In this document: positions 49,926 to 62,212 of the stretch, piece by piece
Numbering within the stretch: the first letter of the stretch is position 1
Layout of the letters: each line of letters opens with the position of its first letter
DNA from: Temnopleurus reevesii
Taxonomy: Eukaryota; Echinodermata; Echinoidea; Temnopleuroida; Temnopleuridae
Length of the DNA: 64,000 nucleotides
Reading direction: 5' to 3'
Assembly: GCA_036244855.1 (NCBI GenBank)
Contig: BQKZ01001371.1
Location: 14,102 to 78,101 of the forward strand
The notes under the pieces: generated by a model
Seen by the model: the letters and a program-made list of their open reading frames with translations, nothing else
The model's database searches: none
Told to the model about the DNA's origin: nothing
Translations under genes and position numbers: made by a program

Positions 49926-51556
49926 GAGGCAGATAAAAAGGGACAAGAAAAAAAAACGCCGAAGAATTGGAGGAAAATAGATAATAAGAAACGGAAAATG
50001 AAAGCAGCATTAGTAATACATTTTTTTACTCAGTCACGAGCGACGAAAGATTTACTTATTGCTCTAAAATGATTATAGGAAATGGAAAATAACCTGTGAT
50101 TGCTTGGAGGGAGTGGGTTTGATGTGCCAAGGTGACAAAACCCAGTCATTAATTTTTGAAGGGAGGAGGAGAAGTTATAGGTGCAAAAAACAAAAACAAA
50201 TAAAACAGAAAAAACAAAGATAAAATTTCTTATTGTTACAGTCTCCAATAATTATATATTTAAACAATAAGAATTATCAAAAAGTGTTAGAATGAGATTT
50301 CTCTCGTATCTTTCCATCACAATGATCATACATTGCTGAATCGTATATTTAAAAAAAATGTTTAAGAACACCATCTTACGAAAAAAATCAATCTTTTCAA
50401 CATTTTGTGTTGCATGAAAACTGTACAAAATATTCATGTCATTCGTTTTTTTAAATAAAATTATATTCAGAGGTTACTATCCATAAAAGGTTTTTGTGCA
50501 ATATGACTATTTCACAAGACTATTTCCCTGTCCACCTGCCCTATGCCACTCCGAGAGGAGTCTGTCCATTTTTACAGGCTCGTTCATTACCCATCCATCT
50601 TAATCTCTCGCATACATATCAACAACCTTACACTAGGGATTCGTGCTAAAATTCACTTTGCCATGACGGCTAAATCTCCATTGTATAGTGCGCAAATTGA
50701 AAAGGGGTTTGGGAAGCTTTTAGTAGAACAAATTTATTACTCATGTGCATGCAACCAAAATCTAACTCTTCTATCCAGATTTTTGTGATTTCACTCAGTC
50801 TGTTGCGTGTTGATCAAATTGTGATGGGTTGGCTGTTAAATGCAACGCAATTTGATTAGGTCTAACTCAGCAAAAGTCCGTATACTGAACATGTTAGTTT
50901 AAACTAACATGTTCTATATAAAAATATAGATTAATTTTACATAGCAATATACTAACATCAATCATAAATTTGAGTAAATCATGGCATTTTACATATTTGA
51001 AAATAGTTTAACTAATTTGCATGTCCTTTTATGTTCCCTTTATCTATTTATTCGTATACATGTATAGTTATGTTGTCATTTCTCATTCCGTTTTCTTAGC
51101 AAGGATGGTACTAAGGAAAGACTTGTTTTCATAATCAATCTCTTTGCTGATGATACGAATTTTGATATTCAACAATGTGTTGTCAACTGAAATGTTAGAT
51201 AAGGTAATATACAGTAAATACAATACATTGTCAATCTATAGATGTCAATGTCATAATGATTTGGGCCAACAAATGAGTCATAATTAGCTATAAATGTAAT
51301 GCTTCTTTTCATTCTTTTGATAAACACGGACTCTTTACAATTTGTCATACTATCATCTTTATAATCATTATCATCATTATTTTTATTGTCATTATTATTA
51401 TCATTATTCTTTGTGTTGCTATTTTACAATATCAAAACCATAATATATTAATGAAAATACATGTGTTTATGAAGTTCAAACATTTTTAAAAATCAAAGAT
51501 TACATGAATAAAGCATCCTGTTGACAACATTGGAATCTGATTTAAATTCTATCAAT
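49926..51556. other. Noncoding stretch
   Basis: It contains the perfect palindrome at 50887-50914 and an ATT/ATC-rich patch near 51358-51412. No gene is supported. Confidence 0.5.
50887..50914. repeat. Perfect 28-bp palindrome
   Basis: GAACATGTTAGTTT is followed immediately by its exact reverse complement, with no spacer. It could extrude as a cruciform. No flanking element boundaries are evident. Confidence 0.95.
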
Positions 51557-51665
51557 AGTCCGGCTGCACTGCTAAAGCCAGGGTAATAATGCTACAATCG
51601 TAGAGCGCTTAGAGAATTCCAATGAAGAGTTGATAAGCGCTAAATAAAAGCTGTTCATTATAATA
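51557..51665 (+). mobile_element. SINE 3' tail fragment
   Basis: GGCTGCACTGCTAAAGCCAGG, then TAATAATGCTACAAT, GAGCGCTTAGAG and an AT-rich tail match the 3' third of the SINE at 2830-3115. The tRNA-like head and body are missing, as in a 5'-truncated retroposed copy. Confidence 0.85.
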
Positions 51666-52739
51666 AGATATTGTACTGAGAATTTGCATTAGCAAGATAA
51701 AGAAGCAAGGATTGTAAAGCGTCTCAAGGATCTTTTTAAATAAAATATATTCATAAACCTTTCCTCTACGATAAATATGCTATCAGGAGCATAAAGAATA
51801 CCACAATTCATTTTTTGTACAATAACCACTATCAACATGACTGATAAAATGATTGTAATCAGCATTTGACCTCCTTTTTCTCAACTATATATGATGAATA
51901 GAATCACAAGGTCACCAGTAATATCATAACTGTACAATCAAATTTGAAATGGAAATTGAAGGTTATTGTTTTTTCTGCATAGTCGGAACACGACTCGTGT
52001 ATAAAATTATTGACACTAATGAATACTGAGCTGTCAGATAAATCAGTTACAAAACTGACCTTTCGAAAGGAATTCAGTGCAAGAACCTCTAAAATATTAT
52101 TTTTAATGTTTAAGGAACATTGCATTAAATTATCAATAATCCAAAAAAGAAATCAATGTAATTTAATACCTATGGTTGGTTTTTACAAGCTATAAGTTAA
52201 ATCATTATGAAGCTCTTAAAAATCTCCGATACAATCATTCTTGCCTCAGGAAAAATCGTCATACTGTCATATTTCTTTTCTCTAACGCTTTTATTTCGAA
52301 ACGAGAACAACAGCCCAATTACGGTATATATGTGGTATGTCTTTTTATCATTATCTTTGACTTGAAATTATGGAATGCAGGCTCCATAAACTGCAATAAT
52401 CAATACTTGCAGAAAGGTGTTGATTTTATCACAGGTGAAAATGACACGACACTCTGGCTGCATAAATGTCTCCGCCTGTGAACGATTTCCAATCAAACGT
52501 TATTGTAAATATACTCCGTTTTCATGTTCATCAAGTCATCTTTCGCAATGAGAAATATTGTGAAATTATATTCAATCTTACAAACAAACATCCTTGAGCA
52601 AGAAAATCAGTCATGAGTTTGCATTTTACTATACAATATCATTTTAATGCCCTTTGATTTACCGCTTACTGATATTTCTCTAATTGCAAGAGATAATCAC
52701 ATTAAATACAGTTTGTTCCGTAGGATACGATTCAAGATT
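51666..52739. other. Noncoding stretch
   Basis: AT-rich sequence with no supported gene or repeat. A 101-codon frame at 52176-52481 has no recognisable domain. Confidence 0.5.
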
Positions 52740-53615
52740 GCTTGTATCAATGCTTATTTCAAATCTAACATCGTAATTGAAAAGGGGCAAATTTATTTTT
52801 TATAACATTATTAAATCAGCCGTACATCAAAACAAATACTGCTTAACAGATTTTGGAATGTGCGGTATTCCGAAAAGCGAAAAGGTGATTGTCATCGAAT
52901 TTTATTTCTTCTTAACATCTAGAATGTTCTTTTTATAAACGTTTATTTTAAATTTTACTTCTTATACATGTAACACATTTCTCCCTTTTCATAACATTTT
53001 CACATCTGCCGTGATTACTGTCGACTGCAGATAGAAATCGTACAATTTGAAAATGCATCTACCTTCGTGAAAATCTAATTCATTACGCGCGAAGATGGGT
53101 TCCATCGATGTTTATTTTAAATCTAATATCGTAATCGAAAAGGGGAATATTTCTCCATTTTTAAAAAAATAATAACAAATAAAAAAAAAAAAAAAAAACA
53201 CAGTACAATACAGAATTCAGAATGCATCTCACTTAATGAAAATTTAATTTAATACCACTCAGGATGGTTTTTATCGATGTTTATTTCAAATATCGCATCG
53301 TAATCTATAACAAACATATTTCTTATATCGTAACATTTTCAAATCTACCGTAGATGAGACTTGTGCCATGTAGAGATTAGAATGAATGTCCCAATGCTGA
53401 AAAGTAATTAACATCTAGTATTTATGCTTATTACAAACCAGGTTACTTGCATCAATGCATCTTTAAAATCTAACATCGTAATCCAAAAGGGGCAAATTAC
53501 TTTCTCCATAACCTCTTAGCATTTCTACAGAACAAACCGTGTCATATCGAGTTCGGAATGCATCTACATCAGCATAGAAATACATGTGTGTTTCAATTAC
53601 ATTGTTTTGTAAAAA
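52740..53615. repeat. Diverged ~180-bp tandem repeat, about five units
   Basis: A core resembling AAATCTAACATCGTAATNG, usually followed by AAAAGGGG, starts at 52761, 52950 (degenerate), 53119, 53288 and 53466, so spacings are about 169-189 bases. Secondary blocks recur in register: TAACATTTTCAAATCTACCGT-type sequence and a GAATGCATCT block. An A-rich run at 53167-53200 interrupts the third unit. Units are strongly diverged, pointing to an old satellite-like array. Confidence 0.85.
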
Positions 53616-56440
53616 CACAGTCCTTGACCTTGCAACACAATATACACTTAGTTAGTAATCTTATAGAGTTTACATCCACTTGCATTTATACTTCATTTGA
53701 AAAATAATTTAGACAAGATATATTATCATTCAGATAAGTTCCAACATCATACTTTTATATTATAATCAAGGGAAATGGTTTTAATTTGATGCGAATAAGC
53801 TATCACTGATCCTCATTTCTGATTTCTATTCTCCGTTTAATACCACAAATACAAGAAGTATATGCATGTAAGGATGTTTAGTTTTCTGAGTAAGCTTTCC
53901 CCTTGATGTTGTTTTAGCCAGTTAAAAGAATCGGAGTTAAAATCATATTCATATTTTAATTAAAGATAAACTACACAAAATTGTTTATTTTTGCTTTCAT
54001 CCTTCTACCCGCCAAAAAATGTGAAAGTTGAAGTAGATGAAAGAAGCCGGGTCATTAATCATGTTGATTTGGTTCACAAAACCCATTGTAAGAGTATATT
54101 TACAAATAATTTCTCCAAAAGATTTATCTTTTGAACATAGTTTATTGTGAGACTTGATGATATTGAGGTAAACGTTCAAACAGGTATTTTAGTATAAGTT
54201 TTAGAAATGAGATTTGACAAGTTACCTCGAGAGGGGTCGGGCTTGTATCCTCTGTCATCCTGATGATCCGATCCTTAATCTCTTTTAAATCCCTAGTCCA
54301 CTATTCGTACACGGACTTAATCCCATTGGCGTCATCGTCGTGGCCTTCTATCGTATTCAAGTTCGCTCTCCATTTTGATGTATCTTCAGCTTATGAAAGA
54401 TAATCACTTGAGCTTTGTATCTTGCGTGCCATTATGGAATAGGGTTGCAATCAAGGCCTAAAGCACTGCTATTTAATATCCACAAATGGCAGGTTAAATT
54501 GGAGACAGATCCTAAGCTGGCCATGTGATGGGGATAGCATCTCAACCTGTGCATTCGATGAAGTGACTACTGGTTTCATCCCGAACGCATCCCGGGCAGC
54601 CTCCCGTGAGTGCACGCGATGCTTGGAGCGCGTATCGTCTGCCTTTCCTAAGCCTCATGCATGCAGTTCGCAGTCCAATTTGGCGGCAAACACAGTTTGA
54701 CAGTTCTTGCGTTAGCATCACCCGTTGCCCGTTTCCTACCCACCGCATGCGCACATTCCCTCTGAGCAGAGATTCTAGTCTCCAAACAAAGCCTCCATCT
54801 TTACATAGATTTACGAGTTTGATAATCTTTAGAGCATATCAGCATTGGAAAATATAATGCATGGGAATAACATTTCATAGCAAACAGAAGTTTAGTTCCG
54901 CTTGTGAATAAATCAAAACTTGCAAGTAAAATAATTGTGACTCATCACCTTTGAAACATAACCTCAAAATATGTCTGAATTTGGGACTAGTCATGTCGCC
55001 CTTATCGACCTTCTTGGAGGGTGCAATGAAACGGGTATGCCTTCGGGTGATGGACGGGAGAAAGGAGGAGAAAGACCATCTTCATGCTCACTGTTTCCCT
55101 CACGATTAGATTTCATTGAAGTAGACTTAAAGCACACGTTTGACAGGACATCGAATCTTGCTCCATCGCGGTATGACCAGCTACAATGTATATAGAAGAA
55201 CAAATATACATACAGCAAGGTGGTTAGGCGAATACAATAATGCATCAATATTTCAAAGACCGTCCTTCAACCAAGCCCTAAGAATGAAGAAAAAGAGAAA
55301 GAAATAATAGTATGGGAGTAGGAAAATGAAAAGAAGAAAAATAAGATTAAGAAGACGAAGAAAAGGAGGAGGACAATATCAAGGATTGTTTGAAGGGCAA
55401 GAAGAAGAAGAAGAAGAAAAGGAAGAAAAAATAGAAAAATAAAAAAAATAGGAAGAAAAACAAGAAAGAAAAGGAACAAAAGGAAAACATACACGGAAAT
55501 TAGCCAACCTCCTATATTTTTTTATTTTCGTTAGGGGAGAGCTTTGAATATTGGGAAACGAATATTTTGCAGTGCACTTCGATAATGTATGTTTTGTGTA
55601 TGTATGCATGTGCGTATGAGTATGTGCTGTTTTTGTGTGTGTGTGTGTGCGATATCCAATAGATGTATTGTGGAAGATGCATCAAGAATCATCAGATACA
55701 AAATATTGAACAAAGCAGATGAAATTATATGAAATATTTTGACCTACATACAATTATATCTCTTGAGATGAAACTAGATTGCTTCTGTATGCCTATACTC
55801 ACTTGACCCATAAAGAGTTGCAACAATTGCTTTAATAACATCTATAGTGTCCAAGCTTTCCCTTCTAGATAGGTTATTCATAGGAATCAATCAAAATTTT
55901 GTTACCGAGTCAATTTTCCTCTCGGGGTCTATCCAATATGTTCTATATCTCTCACTGTACGGAGCAGGCGAGTATGTCTACCAGGCAATAGATGAACTGA
56001 TGAGTATTGGGCTAGCATCTAAGCAAATGCAGTCTAATTCATTATCATAACCATTTCGCAGATTGCTTTTTTTTAGGACAGTGCATTATGTCGCCGATAG
56101 TTTTGACATTCTGTCCCTTTTTAATTACATTTCTTGTGATAATAAAATAATAGTCAAATCAAAATACAAGTTACTAAATTCTGTCTTTCCACTGAAATCC
56201 TATATTTAGATATTTTGAATTCTTAATTTTCTTATTAAAAAACGTATATCCTTTGGTCGTATAAAAGTGCAACATGTGCTATTTAAAAATGTATGGTATT
56301 TTTAATGAATACACCATCGTATATAAAGGTTAATTGTATTATTTTGTTGTCATTATGATATTCTTATAAAATTATATGATTTATCAACAGCGTGGTGTGC
56401 CTGCAAATCCCATTTTTCAATCGTTTCTAAATCTTCAAGA
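53616..56440. other. Noncoding stretch with a GC-rich patch
   Basis: It contains a GC-rich, CpG-containing patch at about 54540-54780, the purine tract at 55285-55495 and a GT run near 55630-55652. No gene is recognised. Confidence 0.5.
55285..55495. repeat. A/G-rich polypurine tract
   Basis: GAAGAAGAA and GAAAAGGAAGAAAA motifs run for about 210 bases on the plus strand, with (GAA)n near 55398-55420. It is low-complexity. Confidence 0.85.
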
Positions 56441-57112
56441 AGCCAAACTAAATACACAATACCACCGACAACTGAAGGAACACATTACCACCAGACAACG
56501 GAAGGTACACAATACCACCATACGACTAAATGTAAACATTAACACCAGACAACTGAAGGTACATAATACCATCAAAAAACAAAAGGGATAAAATACAACC
56601 AGACGACTAAAGGGACACAATGCCGCCCGACGACGGAAGGTACAGAATACCACCAGACGACTAAAGGGACACAATACCACAGACGACTAAAGGTACACAT
56701 TAACACCAGACGACTAAATGTACAAATTAGCACCAGACAACTGAAGGTACAGAATACAACCAAACGACTAAAGGGACACAATACCACCAGACGACTGAAG
56801 GTACACAATACCACCAGGCGGCTAAAGGGACAAAATTCAACCAGACGACTAAAGGGACACAATGCTGCCCGACAACTGAAGGTACACAATACCACCAGAC
56901 GACTAAAGGTACACATTGCCACGAGACAACTGAAGGTACACAATACCACCAGACGACTAAAGGTACACATTGCCACGAGAAAACTGAAGGTACACAATAC
57001 CACCAGACGACTAAAGGTACACATTACCATCAGACCACAAAAGGGGTACATTAACACCAGACGACTAAAGGCGCACATTACCACCAGATGAATGAAGGTA
57101 CACAATACCACC
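56441..57112. repeat. 27-bp minisatellite, about 25 copies
   Basis: The unit is roughly ACCAGACGACTAAAGG followed by TACACAATACC. Common variants are ACAACTGAAGG, GGGACACA and CACATTAAC. Most units are 27 bases, with occasional indels. Because 27 is a multiple of three, the minus strand stays open across most of the array and encodes a 9-residue periodicity (CTFSRLVVL-like). The array is interrupted by a foldback element at its 3' end and resumes for part of a unit at about 57283-57300. Confidence 0.95.
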
Positions 57113-57113
57113 C

Positions 57114-57281
57114 GGGGGTGTTTCATCAAGATTTGTCGCAGAGACAATTAGTCAGCGCTGACAAAATCCTTGATTGCGATTGGATGAGAAGCACCATCGC
57201 TGACAGTTGCTATATGGGAACTGTCGGAAAATGACTCCTTGTCGCTGCGACAAATCTTGATAAAACATCCCCCCCCCCCCC
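57114..57281. mobile_element. Family F foldback MITE inserted in the 27-bp minisatellite
   Basis: The left end is GGGGGTGTTTCATCAAGATT followed by TGTCGCAG. The right end is the complement, CTGCGACAAATCTTGAT then AAAACATCC and a run of 13 C. The minisatellite sequence ACAATACCACCC lies directly left of the element (57102-57113) and again one base past the C run (57283-57294), consistent with a target-site duplication of up to about 12 bases. The array's own periodicity makes the exact length uncertain. No coding sequence is present. Confidence 0.88.
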
Positions 57282-57300
57282 GACAATACCACCCGACAGT

Positions 57301-58451
57301 TGTGTGTTTTCCTTTGCAGTTCGGGAAAAACCAAATCTTCTTGATAACAATACAACGTTTGTAAACTGAATTGGCTTCACTGGATATAGGATGCATTGTT
57401 GTTATCATTGAAAATAAGAATGATAGTGTTAATAACATCATTTTCATTATCACTATCGTCGTCAATATATCTTAACATAAAAATTGTTATACATGTAGTT
57501 GGTGTATTATGAATTTCGGTATTGACCTGTATTTATGCAATGAAGACAGAATAGCTATAGCTTCTTAGAGGATGTTATAATCGCATTCAAGAATAGGTAA
57601 ACATGAACACTTGAACTGGGTTGGAAGCCGGTTGTTGGTCAGGTCTTTGTATCCTAAATATTTACAGTAGTATGTTTTTGAAGGTTGATTAAAACAGGAA
57701 GAGTTAACACATGATCACAGGAAAGAGCCGCCACGCACCCTGTCCTGTGTGACTGCCATGCCACGGCCCAAGTAAAAGCGATGATACAAAGACGGTAATT
57801 TGATTGGAAAATAGATTGCCTTCAAAGAATACCGTGTCCTAAAGCAGGAGCAAGCTGGAGAGGTGTCTCGTCGACTCGGCTAATGATGATGAGCTTTGTT
57901 AATCATTCATGCGATTCCATGCTCTTATCAATATTGCACTAAATTTGTTGCTTTCCCACCTTTTTGTTGTCATGGTGACAGCGGAACGTCGATTTAGAAA
58001 CAGGGGGTACGTGGAAAATATTACCCTTTTACTCTGGACAGATTCTATTTTATTCATGATAAATTCAAACTGTTAACGGATTACCTTGTTTGTAATGTGT
58101 TGGCTTGGCTCTGTTCTAGTAAACATCGCATAATACAGTGTAATATGTTTTCACGAAGTCCTGCTCGGCAGAGAGTAATCTTGCACAAAACCACTACTAA
58201 GCAGAGTGCACTAGAGTATTGACACTTCAAAAAAAGTATTGGAGAATTCTGTTCAAGATATTTTTATTGATTTTTTTTAATTTTTGTAATTGCTCAAAGG
58301 ACTCATCTTTCAATTGCCATGCACTAACAAAACTAACTGTTACACGGGCTGCTCTGTCCAGCGTGTCAAAATCGCTTGATCCAAAATTAGCATAGGAGAA
58401 AGCCTTAACGTCTGAATGAATCTTGCCTTTCAAAAACATTTTTTTTTTGCA
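57301..58451. other. Noncoding stretch
   Basis: No gene or repeat element is recognised. Confidence 0.5.
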
Positions 58452-58721
58452 TTTTCATAATAATTATACATTCTTATATAGCGCATAACACTGACTTTAT
58501 CAGCCATCCCTAAGTGCTCTACAATGTAGCATATTTGGCTTAAGCAGTGCAGCTGTAGGTAGAGCTCTGCATTTCAAAGAAAAATTCACATCACCTGAGT
58601 CGAGTGCAGCACAATGTGGATGAATCTCTTGCTGAAGAAAATTAACACCATGGGTGAGACTTGAACCCACGACCCTCTAGTTGAAAGGCAAGAGTCCTAA
58701 CCACTACACCACAACGCCTCC
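58452..58721 (-). mobile_element. tRNA-derived SINE, full length
   Basis: Read on the minus strand: GGAGGCGTTGTGGTGTAGTGG (box A region), then CTTTCAACTAGAGGGTCG and GGGTTCAAGTC (box B). The AGCAAGAGATTCATCCACAT body follows, then CGACTCAGGTGATG, CACTGCTTAAGCC and an ATATAAGAATGTATAATTAT tail. It is the most complete copy in the window alongside 2830-3115. Confidence 0.93.
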
Positions 58722-59332
58722 ACTTTACTTTACTTCATGTCTTCATTTATTGATGTTGTTGGTGAAAATAATGCTTTATCAACCAATTCATCAGTTATTC
58801 TATTGACTCTACGGGGTCATAGCATCATAAAGATTATTGATTCTGAAAAGAATATTTAATGAAAGTATTGATTAATCAATCTATGAAAAACACGACCAGT
58901 TCTATATCAAGCAACAATACAATTAATCATACACTTAGTGAATCAATCCGTCAATCAAAGCACTTCTAATTTGCTTATTCAATCAATTATGCCAAACTAA
59001 ATTCAGCATACCATAAACATGTCAGTGAGTTTTTAGTTTGATCAGAATTCCACTATAGACATTCTGATTTACAATTAAATCACACGCCCCGTCCCCTCAT
59101 ACTTATTCAGTGTTTATTTTCTTTATATTTCTTGAGATATTGACCATCTAAATTATCTAACAACTAAGTTAATTACCTGTTCATTCAAATCCTCCGCAGA
59201 TTATTGATTTTCCTTGTTGAACGAGCTATTTACTGATTAATAGATTGAATGAAGAATTTACGATAAGGAGATGATTGTAGTTTTAATATTTATACTACTA
59301 ATTGAAAAGATGATTCGAATACGATTTTCATA
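58722..59332. other. Noncoding stretch
   Basis: AT-rich sequence in which I see no element. Confidence 0.5.
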
Positions 59333-59464
59333 ATGCCCCGGTCACATAGGACCCCGGAAGCAACACGATTCACCCGACTCTTTGTTAATTCACAGTTAAG
59401 TGCCTCAGAACAATGAGTCGGGGTGAATCGTGTTGTTTCCGGGGTCCTATATGTGATCGGGGCT
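59333..59464. mobile_element. Family B foldback MITE, second copy
   Basis: A 132-bp TA-flanked element (TA at 59331-59332 and 59465-59466) with near-perfect arms of about 55 bases. The left arm runs from GCCCCGGTCACATAGG through GGAAGCAACACGATTCA to CCCGACTCTTTGTTA, and the right arm is its complement. The arms are better preserved than in the copy at 16540-16672. Confidence 0.95.
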
Positions 59465-60927
59465 TAATATTTGTTTTGGCTTGAAATATTCCAACCTTTG
59501 TTTACTGATTAGTTATTTGTGTGTACGTTATTACAATTAAGTTAAGCAATAAGAATAATTAGCTTACTCCGTGATAATTCTTCTGTGAGAAGCTAATATT
59601 CGAGCGTAGTTTAATGGAACAAATTAGAATGATTACTAGTTAAAATTAAGGTTGGGAAAATTAAATATTTCTAAATACATGACTCGACAACAATCGTCAT
59701 TGTTGTTCACTTTAAATCCTGTTGGAGCATAAATTTTTTTTGACCATTTGAATATGAATTTTGTTCCAGAAATTCTGCAAAAATAATGGACTTGTATGGT
59801 GTATAATGTATGAAAGTGTGTTTGTGTGAGTGTGTGTGTGTGTGTATGTGTGTGTGTTTGGTATGTTTATGCTTGTTTTCGGCGTACAAGAGTGTGCGTT
59901 TGTTCGTATGTGCGTGAGGCTTTCTTTGTAATGGTATTATTAAGCTTTGCCAAATAATAGAATAAAAAAGGTTAAAATTAAACAGTATAATTTTATCTTT
60001 AAACATTCATGCAATGATTCCTCTACTAGACAAAAATGAAGAAAAATGGAGATTGCACACGTCGATTATGCTAATTTCATTTGAGTTCTTTGAAAAGTTG
60101 TTTTGGTATTTACTCAGCCACTTGGTGCAAATGAGACTTTGCATTTTCGTAAGCCCGTTTGGTATTCATGCGTACAATTTTCATATAGAAAATGAATACA
60201 AAAAAGAATGATTACTCTACTAAAATACGATTCGGCCCATCTTAACAATATCTTCAAGATTCATTTTCAAATAGACTGGACATTCTTTTGACTTAATCTG
60301 TAAATGTTTGTATTTTATGGTTACAACTATTGACTGGGGTCCATGAGCACAAAAATAATGTATGGGGAGGGGTGGGGGTTGAAATGAATAGATGAAGTGA
60401 GAGTAATAGACAGTGACTTTTATCTGATCAATAAATCACACTCCGGGTACCATTGGGTGATCGGGGGCTCTCTCAGGCGTGCATGAGATGGTAGCAGTGA
60501 AACATCACGGTTACCATGATTTCTCCAGAGGGCTAGATATATGATGAAGGTTGCACTAGATGTATGGCTACATTAATACATGCGACATAGAAGATTTAGT
60601 GTGAGGGGATGATGAGGTTATTAATATTGCACAATCTTTTTGGGATAATTTCTAGTTGAGGGGACAAATGATAATCCAAATGTGAAAAAGTAACGCGCTG
60701 GACGGTTTTTTTTTTTTGGATGTAATTTCTCATGACCCAAACCACCGGCATGCGTCTGGGTGAAAATGCAAAAGAATGTATCAATAATGTTATTCCACAT
60801 CTGCTTTGTGTATTTGGCTCTCTATCGGCCAGCTGCAGCGTGCGAGAAAGGTGACAAAAAGATTAAGTAATTGTGACACATGATTTATAGAGATGGATAA
60901 GTATCTATATTGCTGAACGCTGCAGTA
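59465..60927. other. Noncoding stretch
   Basis: It contains a GT microsatellite at 59816-59860 and no recognised gene. Confidence 0.5.
59816..59860. repeat. (GT)n microsatellite, imperfect
   Basis: TG dinucleotides with GA and TA interruptions. Confidence 0.88.
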
Positions 60928-60963
60928 GTGTGTGTGTATGTGCGTGTGTGTGTGTGTGTGTTT
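60928..60963. repeat. (GT)n microsatellite
   Basis: A TG run with single-base interruptions, directly abutting the tandem duplication that follows. Confidence 0.9.
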
Positions 60964-61069
60964 GGGGGGGGGGGGTCAATATTTATATATAACATATAAA
61001 ATGCTTAATTGTTGCTGGGGGGGGGGGGTCAATATTTATATATAACATATAAAATGCTTAATTGTTGCT
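60964..61069. repeat. Exact 53-bp tandem duplication starting with 12 G
   Basis: 60964-61016 and 61017-61069 appear identical base for base, each beginning with twelve G followed by TCAATATTTATATATAAC. It is either a very recent duplication or an assembly artefact at a homopolymer. Confidence 0.93.
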
Positions 61070-61854
61070 GTACAAGAATAATCCTATCTAGCATAACATA
61101 TCAGCAATACAAATGATACATAATGAATTGTAAAGAAATGTACTTTCTGTTTGAATGAAAAATTAATAGAAAACCATCAGAATGGTAATTACATGCCAAT
61201 GACAGTCAAAAGAACAACTATTCTGCTTGTAAAGATAGGCAAACAATCTATCTGCACCCTTTCACCTTTCCTGAAGTTGGAAGTGTAAAACTCTCAAGAT
61301 TGGTTGTTCGGTTTGATACATGCTCTTGATAAAGTCTCAATTGTATGATTGTTAATGTGCCTAAAAGGCTTACCCTCTTCACGAGTGTAATGGAAATGTC
61401 AAGAGGATGCTGTTCTACGGTGCCATTACGTCATGCACATCACCAATACCGTATATATATATAAGCTTCATAACACCTTCATCGATATGGTGGCTCTGAA
61501 AAGGTTCTTTAGACCGTTCCAGAATTAGCTATTCCGCTCTCTCTTCTCGCAAATCTCGACGAGATATCCAAAATTTGTCAAAATAAAAATTCGAAATAAT
61601 AAAAAATTGAAATATAAACAGGCGTAAATATTCAGAATTGAATGAAAAACGCCTTTAAATCTAAATTCATCATCATCATCTTTATGAACAATTCGTCTGA
61701 TTGTCAGTAATACACAAACTCATACTGATGAATAGGACCATTTTTTCATATAAGATGCAAACAAAATGATGCAACCCTGGGAGCATCTTTTTTGGTGCGA
61801 TCTTGTAATATTTCGGCTTAGAAATCGAACCGCATTTTGTATCGCTTGTTTCTA
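61070..61854. other. Noncoding stretch
   Basis: Unremarkable AT-rich sequence with no recognised feature. Confidence 0.5.
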
Positions 61855-62094
61855 AAGGCTGACTCACTCATTGGTGTTTTTAGCCTGCGTCTGCTCAGCG
61901 ATTTTGAAATTAAAACGCTCCCTGGACGTACAAAGACGCACGTCATACGACGGACTGACGTTCGGTGTACGCTCGTTGAGCGACAATCCACCGTCTGATC
62001 CGCGTATACTGCGCGCTCGGGGAGCGTTTTTATTTGTTAAAAAAAAAACGCTGTGCAGACGCAGGCTAAAAACGCAAATGTGTGAGTCAGCCTT
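61855..62094. mobile_element. Family C foldback MITE, second copy
   Basis: A 240-bp TA-flanked element (TA at 61853-61854 and 62095-62096) with perfect termini AAGGCTGACTCAC and GTGAGTCAGCCTT. The inverted arms continue inward with TTTTTAGCCTGCGTCTGC and AAAACGCTCC. The central block with CCACCGTCTGAT is shared with 12842-13086. The minus-strand frames across both copies are shadows of the element, not a gene. Confidence 0.94.
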
Positions 62095-62212
62095 TAGATA
62101 GCCGCACGTTATGCGATCATGATACCCTCCCATGTATAAATGATTTAAAAGATATAAATCAAGTACTGCATGATGAAAAAAAAAGTCGGCAAGCCTTGAG
62201 TTTTTAAAAAGT

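Noticed and set aside
49067..50010. His/Thr-rich, Cys/Val-rich and Ser/Leu-rich open frames on both strands
   Set aside because: They arise from the GT and GA tracts and change meaning with frame. No coding signal lies outside the repeats.
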